This document shows positions 9,424 through 19,407 of a stretch of 41,495 nt of DNA, piece after piece (position 1 is the stretch's first letter; each line of letters opens with the position of its first letter). The stretch is taken from positions 1 to 41,495 of the forward strand of contig RFYP01000005.1 in the NCBI GenBank assembly GCA_009921175.1, written 5' to 3'. The notes under the pieces are model-generated. The model did no database searches. It was given only the letters and a program-made list of their open reading frames with translations, and had not been told where the DNA came from. The position numbers and the translations under genes were made by a program. Source of the DNA: Flavobacteriia bacterium (lineage in GTDB: Bacteria; Bacteroidota; Bacteroidia; Flavobacteriales; Flavobacteriaceae).

Positions 9424-9866
9424 AACAGCAGCTGTTTTTGCGCCTTAGCTGTTTTGGACAAGAGCAATTTTGCTGTATTGAGCGCTGCAGTAATTTCTTT
9501 TTGGTGCGCCGCCAGTAATTCCAGCTCGGGGGCCTCCTCAACCAGTTGATCGTAAAGCACCAAAAGTTCTTGATCCAAAGCCATCCCTTTTTGGGCAAAA
9601 ATAGTCGCTTTGTCGTCAACCGTTGTAATGATGCGTTGATTGAGGTCCGTACGATTAAAGAGCAAGTTTTCAGTAGATACATCAAACGAGCGCAAGACCG
9701 CCATCAATTCTTGACAAAATCGATTGCGTAGGCGGGCTTGTTGATTGAAAAAACGGGTTGCCTCTGTATGGGTCTGAAGATCAGCCGCCTTGAGAAATTC
9801 CAGCTTGGTCATATTCAGATGATGGATCAGACTGGAAAGGGTCGCAATCGTTTTTTTAGATTTCAT
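9420..9866 (-). CDS. Hypothetical helical protein, possibly DUF2383-like four-helix bundle
   Basis: 148 aa, predicted all-helical (TLSSLIHHLNMTKLEFLKAADLQTH...FNQQARLRNRFCQELMAVL). Family assignment is tentative. Confidence 0.55.
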   Translation of the reverse strand: MKSKKTIATLSSLIHHLNMTKLEFLKAADLQTHTEATRFFNQQARLRNRFCQELMAVLRSFDVSTENLLFNRTDLNQRIITTVDDKATIFAQKGMALDQELLVLYDQLVEEAPELELLAAHQKEITAALNTAKLLLSKTAKAQKQLLF

Positions 9867-9908
9867 GATGGATCAATGTACCATTATAATCATGAAAAGG
9901 GCCAGACG

Positions 9909-10724
9909 CTAGGGGCTTTCTTTTAACAACTTATCCACAGTAAAGTGCGAACCATGGGTTTGGATGATTTTTTCAGCGCTCACCATTCTTGGGGGTGAGG
10001 AGTTTTTTTCAAAGGGAGGAAGGACAACACCCCATTGTTGGGCTATACTGGTATAATATGCTTTACGTGAAGGGTGATACGGATTGACCACATTGTAGAT
10101 TTCATTTTTTTGTGGTGAATCAATCAGTGCCGCCAAGTAGGCAATGACCTCAGATTGATGTACAAGGTTAATCACCCCCTCAGGATTGGAGATGGACGTT
10201 TTTTTGGAAAGGCCAAACACAGGATGTCGATCTTTACCGATCAATCCACCAAGCCTCAAAATGGTTTTGTGCGGGGCTGGTAGGGCTTGAAATTGGCGTT
10301 CGCCTTCCAAAAGCAGAAGCCCGCCCGGACTGTTGGGTTGTGCAGCTGTTTGTTCGGTTACCACTCCCGTTGCATCTCCATAGACCGAAGTACTGCTGAA
10401 TAAAATAAGATGGTTTATCGTTTGTTTTTTTAACTGCTCAAAAAGCGGGGCATACAGATTTTCAAAAGTAATTGATGGATTTCTTTTGGTGCCGGGGGGA
10501 AACGCAATGATCAAAACCTCTAGGCCGCTAAAAAAGGTCATATCTCCTTCCAAGGTTCCGTTGGAAAGATCCAAAGGAAAAGCGTCGATCCCATAGGCGT
10601 GGAGTTGAGCCAAGCCTTCCTTAGAACGTCGACTCCCCCTTACGACATATGCCTGCTTCAGGAAAAATCGCGCCGTTGGAATTCCCAACCAACCACACCC
10701 CAAAATGCCTATTTGCTGTTTCAT
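9909..10724 (-). CDS. NAD(P)-binding epimerase/dehydratase-like protein (SDR, YeeZ-like)
   Basis: N-terminal IGILGCGWLGIPTARFFLKQ, LILFSSTSVYGDATG, ILRLGGLIGKDRHP. Confidence 0.8.
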   Translation of the reverse strand: MKQQIGILGCGWLGIPTARFFLKQAYVVRGSRRSKEGLAQLHAYGIDAFPLDLSNGTLEGDMTFFSGLEVLIIAFPPGTKRNPSITFENLYAPLFEQLKKQTINHLILFSSTSVYGDATGVVTEQTAAQPNSPGGLLLLEGERQFQALPAPHKTILRLGGLIGKDRHPVFGLSKKTSISNPEGVINLVHQSEVIAYLAALIDSPQKNEIYNVVNPYHPSRKAYYTSIAQQWGVVLPPFEKNSSPPRMVSAEKIIQTHGSHFTVDKLLKESP

Positions 10725-10827
10725 TAATCACAAAAAAAGATGAATTCTACTGTATTATAACGGTTAATCGACTTGTTTAATTGCTAAATTATCAATATCT
10801 TACTTGTTCACTTTAAATTTTATCATC

Positions 10828-11295
10828 ATGCCAATAAAAAGTTTTCAAGGTGCACGGGCTCAAAAACAACGACGGAGCGTTCCCTTATTGGTTCGTGATA
10901 TCATGACCCGTAATTTGATTGTTTTTCACCCCGACCAAACGATTCATGAAGTCATGGAACAATTTATAAAAAATAGAATTTCTGGAGGGCCTGTTGTCGA
11001 TGATTCCGGAAACCTCATCGGGGTCATCTCCGAGGCCGATTGTATGAAACAAATTTCAGAAAGTCGTTATTTTAACATGCCGATACTCGATCGTTCGGTG
11101 GCCAATTTTATGTCCACAGCAGTAGAAACCATCGATGCTTCCAAAAGTGTTTTTGAAGCTGCTTCGCGTTTTACGAAAAAAAATCGCCGGCGTTTTCCGG
11201 TGTTGGAACACAACAAATTGGTCGGTCAAATTAGCCGTAAAGACATCGTAAAAGCTGCCCTAAAACTACAGAGCAGTACATGGCGTCAACCGTAG
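10828..11295 (+). CDS. CBS domain-containing protein
   Basis: Two CBS motifs (VRDIMTRNLIVFHPDQTIHEVMEQFIKNRISGGPVVDDSGNLIGVISEADCM; VANFMSTAVETIDASKSVFEAASRFTKKNRRRFPVLEHNKLVGQISRKDIVKA). ATG at 10828 preferred over the non-ATG ORF start at 10804. Confidence 0.85.
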   Translation: MPIKSFQGARAQKQRRSVPLLVRDIMTRNLIVFHPDQTIHEVMEQFIKNRISGGPVVDDSGNLIGVISEADCMKQISESRYFNMPILDRSVANFMSTAVETIDASKSVFEAASRFTKKNRRRFPVLEHNKLVGQISRKDIVKAALKLQSSTWRQP

Positions 11296-12188
11296 TATTC
11301 TAAGGCTACTCTATAGGTGTTGGTGTGGGCATCCACGATGGTTTTTAGGCAGGGTGAATATCCTCCTCCCATACTACATTGCACCGGGATCTGTGCTTCA
11401 TAGCATTGTTCAAACACAAATTGATCGCGTAACTTACAGCCCTCAATACTCAATCCCAAACGGCCTAATTTATCCGTGGCTAGCACATCTACACCACTTA
11501 GGTAAAAAATAAAATCAGGCTGAAGATTTTGAATTAATTCCGGTAAGGTTCTTTTTAATAAATCCAGATAATCTGCATCTGACAAATGATCGTCGAGGGC
11601 AAAATCCAAATCGCTTTTTTCTTTTTTAAAAGGATAATTTTTGGCGCCATGCATCGAAAATGTAAATACCGCATCTTGATTTTGAAACAAGGCTGCAGTC
11701 CCATTTCCTTGGTGCACATCCAAGTCAACGATTAAAATTTGCTTTGCCAGACCTTTGTCCAATAAATATTGGGCCGCAATGGCCTGATCATTCAATAGAC
11801 AAAAGGCTTCTCCGTGGTCGTAAAAAGCGTGGTGTGTCCCCCCGGCTATGTTAAAAGAAACCCCATTATCTAGAGCTTTTAGGGCGCCTTGCACCGTTCC
11901 TGCAGTAATGACCCATTCACGATCGATGAGTTGTTGAGAAAGTGGAAAGCCTATTTTTCGAACTGCACGACTATCGAGCGCCAAGGTTTTTAATTGTTGG
12001 ACGTAATGAGGATCATGCACCCGGCATATCACGTCATCCTCGATGGGTGTAGGAACAAAAAAATCGGCCTGTTGACAAATCCCTTCCCGAAGAAGCTGTT
12101 GAGGAAGTAAGCCGTATTTTTCCATTGGAAACCGGTGCTTTTCGGGCAACGGCAACTGGTATATCGGGGTGTAAGCTACAGAAAGCAC
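11286..12188 (-). CDS. Histone deacetylase family protein (AcuC/HDAC-like amidohydrolase)
   Basis: GGTHHAFYDHGEAFCLLNDQAIAA, ILIVDLDVHQGNGTAALF, and FYLSGVDVLATDKLGRLGLSIEG motifs. Confidence 0.9.
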   Translation of the reverse strand: MLSVAYTPIYQLPLPEKHRFPMEKYGLLPQQLLREGICQQADFFVPTPIEDDVICRVHDPHYVQQLKTLALDSRAVRKIGFPLSQQLIDREWVITAGTVQGALKALDNGVSFNIAGGTHHAFYDHGEAFCLLNDQAIAAQYLLDKGLAKQILIVDLDVHQGNGTAALFQNQDAVFTFSMHGAKNYPFKKEKSDLDFALDDHLSDADYLDLLKRTLPELIQNLQPDFIFYLSGVDVLATDKLGRLGLSIEGCKLRDQFVFEQCYEAQIPVQCSMGGGYSPCLKTIVDAHTNTYRVALEYYG

Positions 12189-12197
12189 GACTAGCTT

Positions 12198-14249
12198 TTA
12201 GCGAATCACGCTGCCATTTTCGGCCCCCGGATCGGGACTGACAAAGACCAAATCGCCTTGGCTATCTTCTGCCAGTAACAACATACCTTGGCTGGTTACC
12301 CCTCGGATGGTTCGGGGGGCCAGATTGGCCATCACCGTTACTTTCTTACCCAACAAGGCTTCCGGCTCAAAAAACTCGGCAATCCCAGAAACGATGGTTC
12401 GGATTTCAAATCCAAGATCAACTTGAAATTGAAGCAGTTTGTCGGCTTTGGGCACTTTTTGGGCCGCTAGGATGGTGCCTACGCGCAAGTCCATTGCCGT
12501 AAATTCTTCGTAACTCACATCTGGTTTTACTTCTGGTAGATGGGGTGGGACGATGGGATCGGTATCTTCTTGCATCAGTTTTTCCAATTGTTTTTCGATG
12601 GATTCGTCTTCGATTTTTTCAAATAGCAGGCTCGCTTCTTCTAGGGATTGGCCTACCACCAATAAAGGACGGTTATCTGCTAAGTCAGCCCAGCTTTTCC
12701 CTTCGAGCTGAAGCATTTTTTTGAGTTTTACGGCAGTAAACGGCAACAGAGGCTCCGAAACCAGTGCAAGGGTGGCGGCTATTTGCAAGGCGTTGTAGAG
12801 AATGGTTGCTACACGGTCGGGATCGGTTTTAATTTTTTTCCAAGGCTCTTCATCGGCGAGGTATTTGTTGCCCAATCGGGCCAAATTCATCAAGGCCTGG
12901 CTGGCTTCGCGAAATTTGTAGTGTTCAATTGCATCGCCAATTTTTTCAGGAGCTGTTTGGAGGGCTTTAAGCGTCGTTTGGTCTTCTGTTGTCTGTGCAT
13001 GGGGCTGGGGAACCTTCCCTGCAAAATATTTATGGGTCAAGACCACCACACGATTGATAAAGTTGCCATAAATCGCAACGAGTTCGTTGTTGTTACGGGC
13101 CTGAAATTCTTTCCACGTAAAGTCGTTATCCTTATTCTCTGGCGCATTGGCCGTAAGCACATACCGCAATACATCTTGTTGTTGTGGAAACTCCTCCAAG
13201 TATTCGTGCAGCCATACCGCCCAGTTTTTGGAGGTTGAAATTTTTCGCCCCTCCAGGTTTAAAAATTCATTGGCCGGAACGTTTTCGGGTAAAATATACC
13301 CCCCGTGGGCTTTGAGCATAATCGGGAAGATGATGCAGTGAAATACAATATTGTCTTTACCGATAAAATGTACCAATTGGGTATTGGGATCTTTCCAATA
13401 CGTCTCCCAGTCTTTTCCCTGTGCATCGGCCCATTCTTTGGTCGAAGAAATATAGCCGATTGGGGCATCAAACCATACATAGAGTACCTTACCTTCTGCA
13501 TCGGCAAGCGGTACGGGAATTCCCCAGTCCAAATCTCGGGTCACTGCTCGGGGCTGAAGCCCATTCTGCACCCACGACTTGACTTGCCCGCGTACGTTGG
13601 GTTTCCAATCGTCTTTGTGGCCTTCTATGATCCATTCTTCAATAAACGAGGTATAACGGTCGAGCGGTAAAAACCAATGCTTGGTCGAACGAATTACCGG
13701 CTTAGCTCCGGACAGAGTCGATTTGGGGTCAATCAACTCCACGGCACTCAAATCTTTCCCACAGGACTCACACTGATCGCCATAGGCCTCTCCATAGTTA
13801 CAATGCGGACAGGTTCCGGTGACAAAACGGTCGGCCAAAAACTGTTCGGCTGTAGGGTCGTATAATTGATCGGACTCTTGGGCAATCAATTCCTTTTTAT
13901 CGTTCAGCGTGGTAAAAAAGTCAGCCGCCGTTTGGTGATGGATTGGCTTGGAGGTACGCGAATAATTGTCAAAAGAAATTCCAAAATCAACAAACGATTG
14001 GCGAATCACCTGGTCATAATGATCAATGATGGCCTGGGGGGTGGTTTCCTCCTTTTTGGCCTTCATGGCAATGGCTACTCCATGCTCGTCACTTCCACAT
14101 ATAAATGCCACATCCTTTTGTCGTCCACGCAAATAGCGTGCATAGATATCTGCCGGGATATACACTCCGGCCAAATGACCTATATGAAGAGGGCCATTGG
14201 TATACGGCAATGCCGCAGTAATGGTATAGCGTTGCGGTTGGGCAGACAT
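12198..14249 (-). CDS. metG: Methionyl-tRNA synthetase with C-terminal tRNA-binding domain
   Basis: [33 protein letters not shown] (HIGH), [13 protein letters not shown] (KMSKS-like), [18 protein letters not shown] zinc site, and C-terminal [29 protein letters not shown]. The internal MSAQPQ start is more likely than the extended ORF start. Confidence 0.95.
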   Translation of the reverse strand: MSAQPQRYTITAALPYTNGPLHIGHLAGVYIPADIYARYLRGRQKDVAFICGSDEHGVAIAMKAKKEETTPQAIIDHYDQVIRQSFVDFGISFDNYSRTSKPIHHQTAADFFTTLNDKKELIAQESDQLYDPTAEQFLADRFVTGTCPHCNYGEAYGDQCESCGKDLSAVELIDPKSTLSGAKPVIRSTKHWFLPLDRYTSFIEEWIIEGHKDDWKPNVRGQVKSWVQNGLQPRAVTRDLDWGIPVPLADAEGKVLYVWFDAPIGYISSTKEWADAQGKDWETYWKDPNTQLVHFIGKDNIVFHCIIFPIMLKAHGGYILPENVPANEFLNLEGRKISTSKNWAVWLHEYLEEFPQQQDVLRYVLTANAPENKDNDFTWKEFQARNNNELVAIYGNFINRVVVLTHKYFAGKVPQPHAQTTEDQTTLKALQTAPEKIGDAIEHYKFREASQALMNLARLGNKYLADEEPWKKIKTDPDRVATILYNALQIAATLALVSEPLLPFTAVKLKKMLQLEGKSWADLADNRPLLVVGQSLEEASLLFEKIEDESIEKQLEKLMQEDTDPIVPPHLPEVKPDVSYEEFTAMDLRVGTILAAQKVPKADKLLQFQVDLGFEIRTIVSGIAEFFEPEALLGKKVTVMANLAPRTIRGVTSQGMLLLAEDSQGDLVFVSPDPGAENGSVIR

Positions 14250-14263
14250 AGTGATACTTTGTG

Positions 14264-14271
14264 CAAAAATA
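14264..14271 (-). promoter_or_regulatory. Candidate -7 element for metG
   Basis: Bottom strand reads TATTTTTG (Bacteroidota TAnnTTTG), 15 nt from the MSAQPQ start codon. No clean -33 TTTG, so support is partial. Confidence 0.45.
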
Positions 14272-14329
14272 ACAATATTTCTCCCCTTTGACTGAAATTG
14301 GCTAACTTTAAAAAAACCCAAAGCTCGCC

Positions 14330-14692
14330 ATGCCCCGTAGCCACCAATTAGGAAAACTTGCCGAAAAACGTGCCCTGAACTATTTACTCCAAAAGGGATA
14401 CCGTCTGCGTGAAACCAATTACCGCTTTCGTAAAGCCGAAGTCGACTTGATTATGCAACAGGCCGATATTTTGGTTTGTGTCGAAGTAAAAGCCCGTACC
14501 CACCTTGATTTTGGCCATCCGGCTTCCTTTATTTCACCCAAAAAAATACGCCTATTGGGTGTAGCGATGGACTTTTATGCACAGCAATTGGACGAAGAAC
14601 TTGAAGTACGCTTCGATGTGGTTTGTATTACGATAAAGAATCAAAAATGGGTCATTGAACACCTTGAAAACGCCTTTCAGATTTTAGAATAA
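14330..14692 (+). CDS. YraN family protein (UPF0102, endonuclease-like fold)
   Basis: [51 protein letters not shown]. Confidence 0.9.
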   Translation: MPRSHQLGKLAEKRALNYLLQKGYRLRETNYRFRKAEVDLIMQQADILVCVEVKARTHLDFGHPASFISPKKIRLLGVAMDFYAQQLDEELEVRFDVVCITIKNQKWVIEHLENAFQILE

Positions 14693-14698
14693 TTGAAT

Positions 14699-14731
14699 TT
14701 TGAAACAATTTGTTGATTAATTGTATTTTTG
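14699..14731 (+). promoter_or_regulatory. Bacteroidota-type promoter upstream of the ACT-domain gene
   Basis: TTTG (14699-14702), 21 nt spacer, TATTTTTG (14724-14731), 20 nt before the GTG start at 14752. Confidence 0.6.
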
Positions 14732-14751
14732 CTAGGACAAAATAACATCCT

Positions 14752-15411
14752 GTGAAAACCATATCATCCGAAGTACTGGCCTATATCAATCGGAAGCCTT
14801 TTTTACTTACAGCATTATCTCAAGGCATCATTAACCTCACTTCTTTAGCCCGTCAAATTCAGCCCGAAATCGAAGAGACCTTAAAAAAATCAGCCAAAAG
14901 TGGTGCCATTGTAATGGCGCTTAAACGAATTTCAGATAATGAAGAATTTTTGGCCACCCATAAGATCATCAAAGTACTCAAAAATATTGGGGACATTACG
15001 GTGCGCTCGTCCTTGACCGACTATTGCTTTAAAGTTTCGGACAGCCTGTTGCAAACCCAGTCAGAATTTCTGAACCACATCAAATCCGATAGCACCATTT
15101 TCTATACCTCCACTCGCGGGGTAGCCGAATCCAACATCATCGTCAGTAATTCCTTAAAGGATGCTGTTGCATCGTTTTTTGAAAAAGAGCACTGCTTAAG
15201 CATCGAAGAGGAACTGTCTGCCATTAGCATGAAACTACCCACCGAAAACGTAAAAGTTTCGGGGATTTACTATTTTATTTTTCAGCGGCTGTCTTGGGAG
15301 GGCGTCAATATCCGTGAAGTCATTTCTACCTCCAATGAGTTTACCATCCTTACAGATGAAGACTCTGTTGATACCGCTTTTGGGGTCATCAAGAATTTGA
15401 GAAATCTCTAA
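14752..15411 (+). CDS. Uncharacterised protein with a C-terminal ACT-like domain, GTG start
   Basis: C-terminal segment WEGVNIREVISTSNEFTILTDEDSVDTAFGVIKNL resembles the aspartokinase ACT domain. No kinase catalytic domain; the N-terminus is helical. Confidence 0.6.
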   Translation: MKTISSEVLAYINRKPFLLTALSQGIINLTSLARQIQPEIEETLKKSAKSGAIVMALKRISDNEEFLATHKIIKVLKNIGDITVRSSLTDYCFKVSDSLLQTQSEFLNHIKSDSTIFYTSTRGVAESNIIVSNSLKDAVASFFEKEHCLSIEEELSAISMKLPTENVKVSGIYYFIFQRLSWEGVNIREVISTSNEFTILTDEDSVDTAFGVIKNLRNL

Positions 15412-18400
15412 CCGGCAAATACGTTTCGAAAAGCGACAAGAGCTTTTGCATCGAAGTCACCTGGTTAATTCGCAAAAGCAAACGCAACCCGTTTCGGGTT
15501 TGTTTTTCTTTTAAAATCAATTGTGTTGGATGCTTTTGCACCTGCTGAATCAGTTGCCCAAATAGAGGCGATTGATAAAAGGGACTTTGTTGGTCTGCGA
15601 TAAAATAGGCCAGGCAGCTTCCTTTTTTTACAAGTAAGCGTTCAATGCCCAGACGTGCTACATGCCCTTTAAGGGCGACGGTCGCCAGTAGTTCTTGGGT
15701 AGCTAGGGGCAACGGCCCAAAACGATCGATCAATCGGTCGGCAAATTCTTTCAGTGCTTCGTCGGAGTTCACCTTACTCAATTCGCTATACAGCGTTAGG
15801 CGTTCACTGACCACATTGACATAGTGTTCCGGAATTAGCGCTTCAAAATCGGTGTCAAGCTGTACCTCTCGGACAAATGGTCGTTCGTGTGGGCTGTCAC
15901 TAAACAGGGATTTAAACTCATTGGCTTGTAGTTCCTCTACAGCTTCTTCCAGAATTTTTTGGTAGGCATCAAAGCCAATTTCATTAATAAACCCACTTTG
16001 CTCTCCTCCCAAAAGATCTCCCGCCCCTCGAATTTCTAAATCACGCATAGCGATTTGCATACCCGAACCCAGGGCCGCAAATTGCTCAATGGTTTTTATC
16101 CGTTTTTGCGCATCTGCTGTTAGGCTACTATATGGGGGTGTAATAAAATAACAAAAGGCTTTTTTGTTGCTTCGCCCTACTCTACCACGCATTTGGTGTA
16201 AATCACTCAGTCCAAATTGATGGGCATTGTTGATAAAAATCGTATTGGCATTGGGAACATCCAAACCATTTTCGATGATGGTGGTGGCAACCAGTACATC
16301 GAACTGTCCTTCCATAAACTGCAACAGGACCTGCTCCATCTTATTCCCCTCCATCTGGCCATGGCCAATCGCTACACGGGCATCGGGCACCAGCCGCTGA
16401 ATCATTCCGGCAACTTCGGTGATGTTGGCCACGCGGTTATGTAACACATAGACCTGCCCACCTCTTTGCAATTCGTATAGGATCCCATCACGAAGGAGGG
16501 TTTCATCAAAGCGAATTACTTCGCTTTCAATCGGATATCGGTTGGAGGGTGGTGTCGCAATTACCGACAAGTCCCTGGCAGCCATTAGGCTAAATTGAAG
16601 CGTCCGGGGAATTGGTGTTGCCGTAAGGGTCAAAACATCAATATTGGTTTTGAGTGCTCGGATTTTTTCTTTGACCCCAACCCCAAATTTTTGTTCTTCA
16701 TCAACAATTAGTAAGCCCAAATCCTTAAAAACTACTTGACTATTCACCAATTGATGAGTACCGATTAGAATATCAATTTTACCGGTTTTTAAATCGTGTA
16801 AAATTTGCTTTTTATCAGCTGCGGTGCGAAACCGGTTGAGGTAATCTACCCGAACCGGTAAATCGGCCAAGCGTTGAGCAAATGTTTTAAAATGCTGAAA
16901 GGCCAGTATCGTTGTCGGAACCAAGACCGCCACTTGTTTACTATTATCTACCGCTTTAAACGCCGCGCGTATCGCCACCTCTGTTTTGCCAAACCCTACA
17001 TCCCCACAAATGAGTCGGTCCATGGGTCGTTCACTTTCCATATCGGCTTTGACCGCAGCGGTGGCCTTGCTTTGGTCGGGGGTGTCTTCGTATAAAAATG
17101 AAGCTTCTAACTCCCACTGCAAATAACTGTCGGGGGCAAAGCGAAAGCCGTTTTTCTCTTTTCGTTTGGCGTAGGTTTGAATGAGGTTAAAGGCGATTTC
17201 TTTGACCCTGCTTTTGGTTTTTTGTTTTAGGGCTTTCCAGGCCTTAGAACCCAGTTTGTAGAGTTTGGGTTGATAGCCGTCTTTACCGTTGTATTTAGAA
17301 ATTTTATGCAGTGCATGGATGCTTAGGTACAAGATGTCGCGCTCCCCGTAAATCAGTTTGATGGCTTCCTGTTTTTGCCCTTCAACCTCAATATGTTGAA
17401 GGCCCCCAAATTTGCCAATGCCATGATCGATATGGGTTACATAATCCCCCACTTGCATCAGGGTTAGCTCTTGGAGTGACAAGACTTGTTTTTTGGCCTG
17501 CTCGGCACGTAATCGGTATTTGTGGTAGCGTTCAAAAATTTGATGATCGGTATAGCAAGCCAGGTTTAACCCAGGAGCTTCAAATCCCTCATAAAGCGGC
17601 AATACAAGGGTTTTGTAATGGACGGTTGTGTCCATTTCTTGAAAAATATCATGGAATCTTTTGCGCTGATTTTCATGGGTACAACACAGGTAATTGGTCC
17701 ATCCTTGTTGGTGGTTGGCATTGAGGTGTTCGACCAAGCGGTCAAAATGCTTATTGATGGCCGGTTGAGGCTGCTGGGACCATTGGAGGGTGTTGTGGTG
17801 GGGTAATAAAGGAGTGGGTTGTAAAAACAACAAAGGGGTCTTTTGGCTATCTGCTAACCAAAGGTCTCCCTGAACAAAAAGGGCCTCGGGAGGCAATTGC
17901 ACGGTTTCACCCAATGCCGAATAGGCTGCTTCTGCTTTTTGGTACAGTGCATCCAATCCCTTACAAAGTCCTTCGGGATCATCGATAAATACCGTTCCCT
18001 TTTCTTTAAAACGGGTCAGTATGCTTTTACGTTTTCCCCTATAGGTAAAGGCAGAAGTATTGGGTAAAATATCGATTTGTTGGTGGGTCTCGATCGACAG
18101 TTGATGGACGATATCAAAACTGCGTAAACTTTCAACTTCATCATCAAAAAACTCGATGCGGTAAGGATGCTGAGCTGCAAAAGAAAACACATCAACAATC
18201 CCACCACGCACAGCGAATTCTCCGGGAGAACTGACAAAATCGACCCTTTCAAATCCGTATTCAAAAAGGGTTTCGTTGATGAAATCCAATGATACTTTGG
18301 CCCCGACTTCTAGAGCAAGCGTATTCTTTTTTAAGGTTTTTTGAGAGATGATTTTTTCAAAAATAGCTTCCGTGTAGGTGACGACTAGTCGGGGAATTTT

Positions 18401-18742
18401 GGAATTTGACAATGCACGCAATACAGCTGCACGTAAGAGTACATTGGCGTTGTCGGTGGCTTCGCTTTTGTAGGCTTCTCGGTAACTGGAAGGAAAAAAC
18501 AACACCCGTTTTTCACCAAGCAAACCTTCAAAATCATTGAGGTAGTAGGCCGCGGTTTCGGCCTGATCAAAGACTACCAAAAAATGACGTTCCAAATTTT
18601 GATAGGCTGCGGCGATGTGCAGACTAAGGCCTGAACCTGCGCTCCCTTTAATCAAACTTACCTCGGGGGTACAACAAGCCACTTCCAACGCCTGCTGAGT
18701 GGGGGTGTCGGTCAGGTACTCAAAAAGTGGGTTTACCGTCAA
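15389..18742 (-). CDS. mfd: Transcription-repair coupling factor
   Basis: 1117 aa; CarD-like region (QVGDYVTHIDHGIGKFGGLQHIEVEGQKQEAIKLIYGERDILYLSIHALHKISKY), RLICGDVGFGKTEVAIRAAFKA, LLIVDEEQKFGVGVKEKI, TLTATPIPRTLQFSLMAARDLSVIATPP, HQMRGRVGRSNKKAFCY. Confidence 0.97.
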   Translation of the reverse strand: MTVNPLFEYLTDTPTQQALEVACCTPEVSLIKGSAGSGLSLHIAAAYQNLERHFLVVFDQAETAAYYLNDFEGLLGEKRVLFFPSSYREAYKSEATDNANVLLRAAVLRALSNSKIPRLVVTYTEAIFEKIISQKTLKKNTLALEVGAKVSLDFINETLFEYGFERVDFVSSPGEFAVRGGIVDVFSFAAQHPYRIEFFDDEVESLRSFDIVHQLSIETHQQIDILPNTSAFTYRGKRKSILTRFKEKGTVFIDDPEGLCKGLDALYQKAEAAYSALGETVQLPPEALFVQGDLWLADSQKTPLLFLQPTPLLPHHNTLQWSQQPQPAINKHFDRLVEHLNANHQQGWTNYLCCTHENQRKRFHDIFQEMDTTVHYKTLVLPLYEGFEAPGLNLACYTDHQIFERYHKYRLRAEQAKKQVLSLQELTLMQVGDYVTHIDHGIGKFGGLQHIEVEGQKQEAIKLIYGERDILYLSIHALHKISKYNGKDGYQPKLYKLGSKAWKALKQKTKSRVKEIAFNLIQTYAKRKEKNGFRFAPDSYLQWELEASFLYEDTPDQSKATAAVKADMESERPMDRLICGDVGFGKTEVAIRAAFKAVDNSKQVAVLVPTTILAFQHFKTFAQRLADLPVRVDYLNRFRTAADKKQILHDLKTGKIDILIGTHQLVNSQVVFKDLGLLIVDEEQKFGVGVKEKIRALKTNIDVLTLTATPIPRTLQFSLMAARDLSVIATPPSNRYPIESEVIRFDETLLRDGILYELQRGGQVYVLHNRVANITEVAGMIQRLVPDARVAIGHGQMEGNKMEQVLLQFMEGQFDVLVATTIIENGLDVPNANTIFINNAHQFGLSDLHQMRGRVGRSNKKAFCYFITPPYSSLTADAQKRIKTIEQFAALGSGMQIAMRDLEIRGAGDLLGGEQSGFINEIGFDAYQKILEEAVEELQANEFKSLFSDSPHERPFVREVQLDTDFEALIPEHYVNVVSERLTLYSELSKVNSDEALKEFADRLIDRFGPLPLATQELLATVALKGHVARLGIERLLVKKGSCLAYFIADQQSPFYQSPLFGQLIQQVQKHPTQLILKEKQTRNGLRLLLRINQVTSMQKLLSLFETYLPVRDFSNS

Positions 18743-18762
18743 TTCGGGTACAAATATACGTG

Positions 18763-19407
18763 CTATTTCCTCATTTTATCTATGGGAATCACCTGGGTTT
18801 CTCCAAGGGCATACACCTGTTCTTCGGCCTTGGGTTTAATCAAATAATTTCCAGTAAAATCCCCAAATGCAGGCAAAATCAGTTGGTAAGGTTTTTGATA
18901 AAAACATGAGGTTTTAAGCGATTGACCTCCAATACCTTTTAGGCGTATGCCCGGGTGTATATGCCCGCAAAGATTGACCAACGGAGTGGTGTTTTCGAGG
19001 GGATGATGGGTCAATACAAAGGGGGGGCATTCCCGTTTTGAAAACACAGTAATTCCTGCTCGTTCAAACAAAGAGGGTGGAAGAATATCGTGATTGCCCT
19101 GTATCAAGACTTTGTCAAAAGATTGCCGATTGCTCCAGTTTTCAAAATAGTCCCACTCCGTGTTGTAATCCGAATGGAATAAATCCCCTAAAAAATAAAG
19201 AGTCTTTACCGTGAATTGCTTTAAAAGAGTGTCGATTTTTTCATAAAAAGCAAAACGAACCTCTGCGGGGAGTGCAATGCCGTTTTTTCTAAAGTGCATG
19301 ACCTTGCCAATGTGTGTATCGGCCACAAATAATGCCTTATGAGCAGGCCAATATACCGCTCCTTCTACGGTAAGTATCAGTTTTTCATTTTTGATTAGGA
19401 GGTTCAT
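18763..19407 (-). CDS. pdeM: Ligase-associated DNA damage response endonuclease PdeM (calcineurin-like phosphoesterase)
   Basis: ADTHIGKVMHFRK, LGDLFHSDYN, IQGNHDILP, VLTHHPLE, LCGHIHPGIRL; last gene of the four-gene operon. Confidence 0.85.
   Translation of the reverse strand: MNLLIKNEKLILTVEGAVYWPAHKALFVADTHIGKVMHFRKNGIALPAEVRFAFYEKIDTLLKQFTVKTLYFLGDLFHSDYNTEWDYFENWSNRQSFDKVLIQGNHDILPPSLFERAGITVFSKRECPPFVLTHHPLENTTPLVNLCGHIHPGIRLKGIGGQSLKTSCFYQKPYQLILPAFGDFTGNYLIKPKAEEQVYALGETQVIPIDKMRK

Noticed and set aside
12783-13238. 151-aa + strand ORF, plus 13866-14291
   Set aside because: Both are antisense to metG, which is fully conserved over these regions.
14250-14321. N-terminal extension of MetG ([24 protein letters not shown])
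   Set aside because: Includes the likely promoter (TATTTTTG at 14264-14271); MetRS normally starts just before the [10 protein letters not shown] segment.
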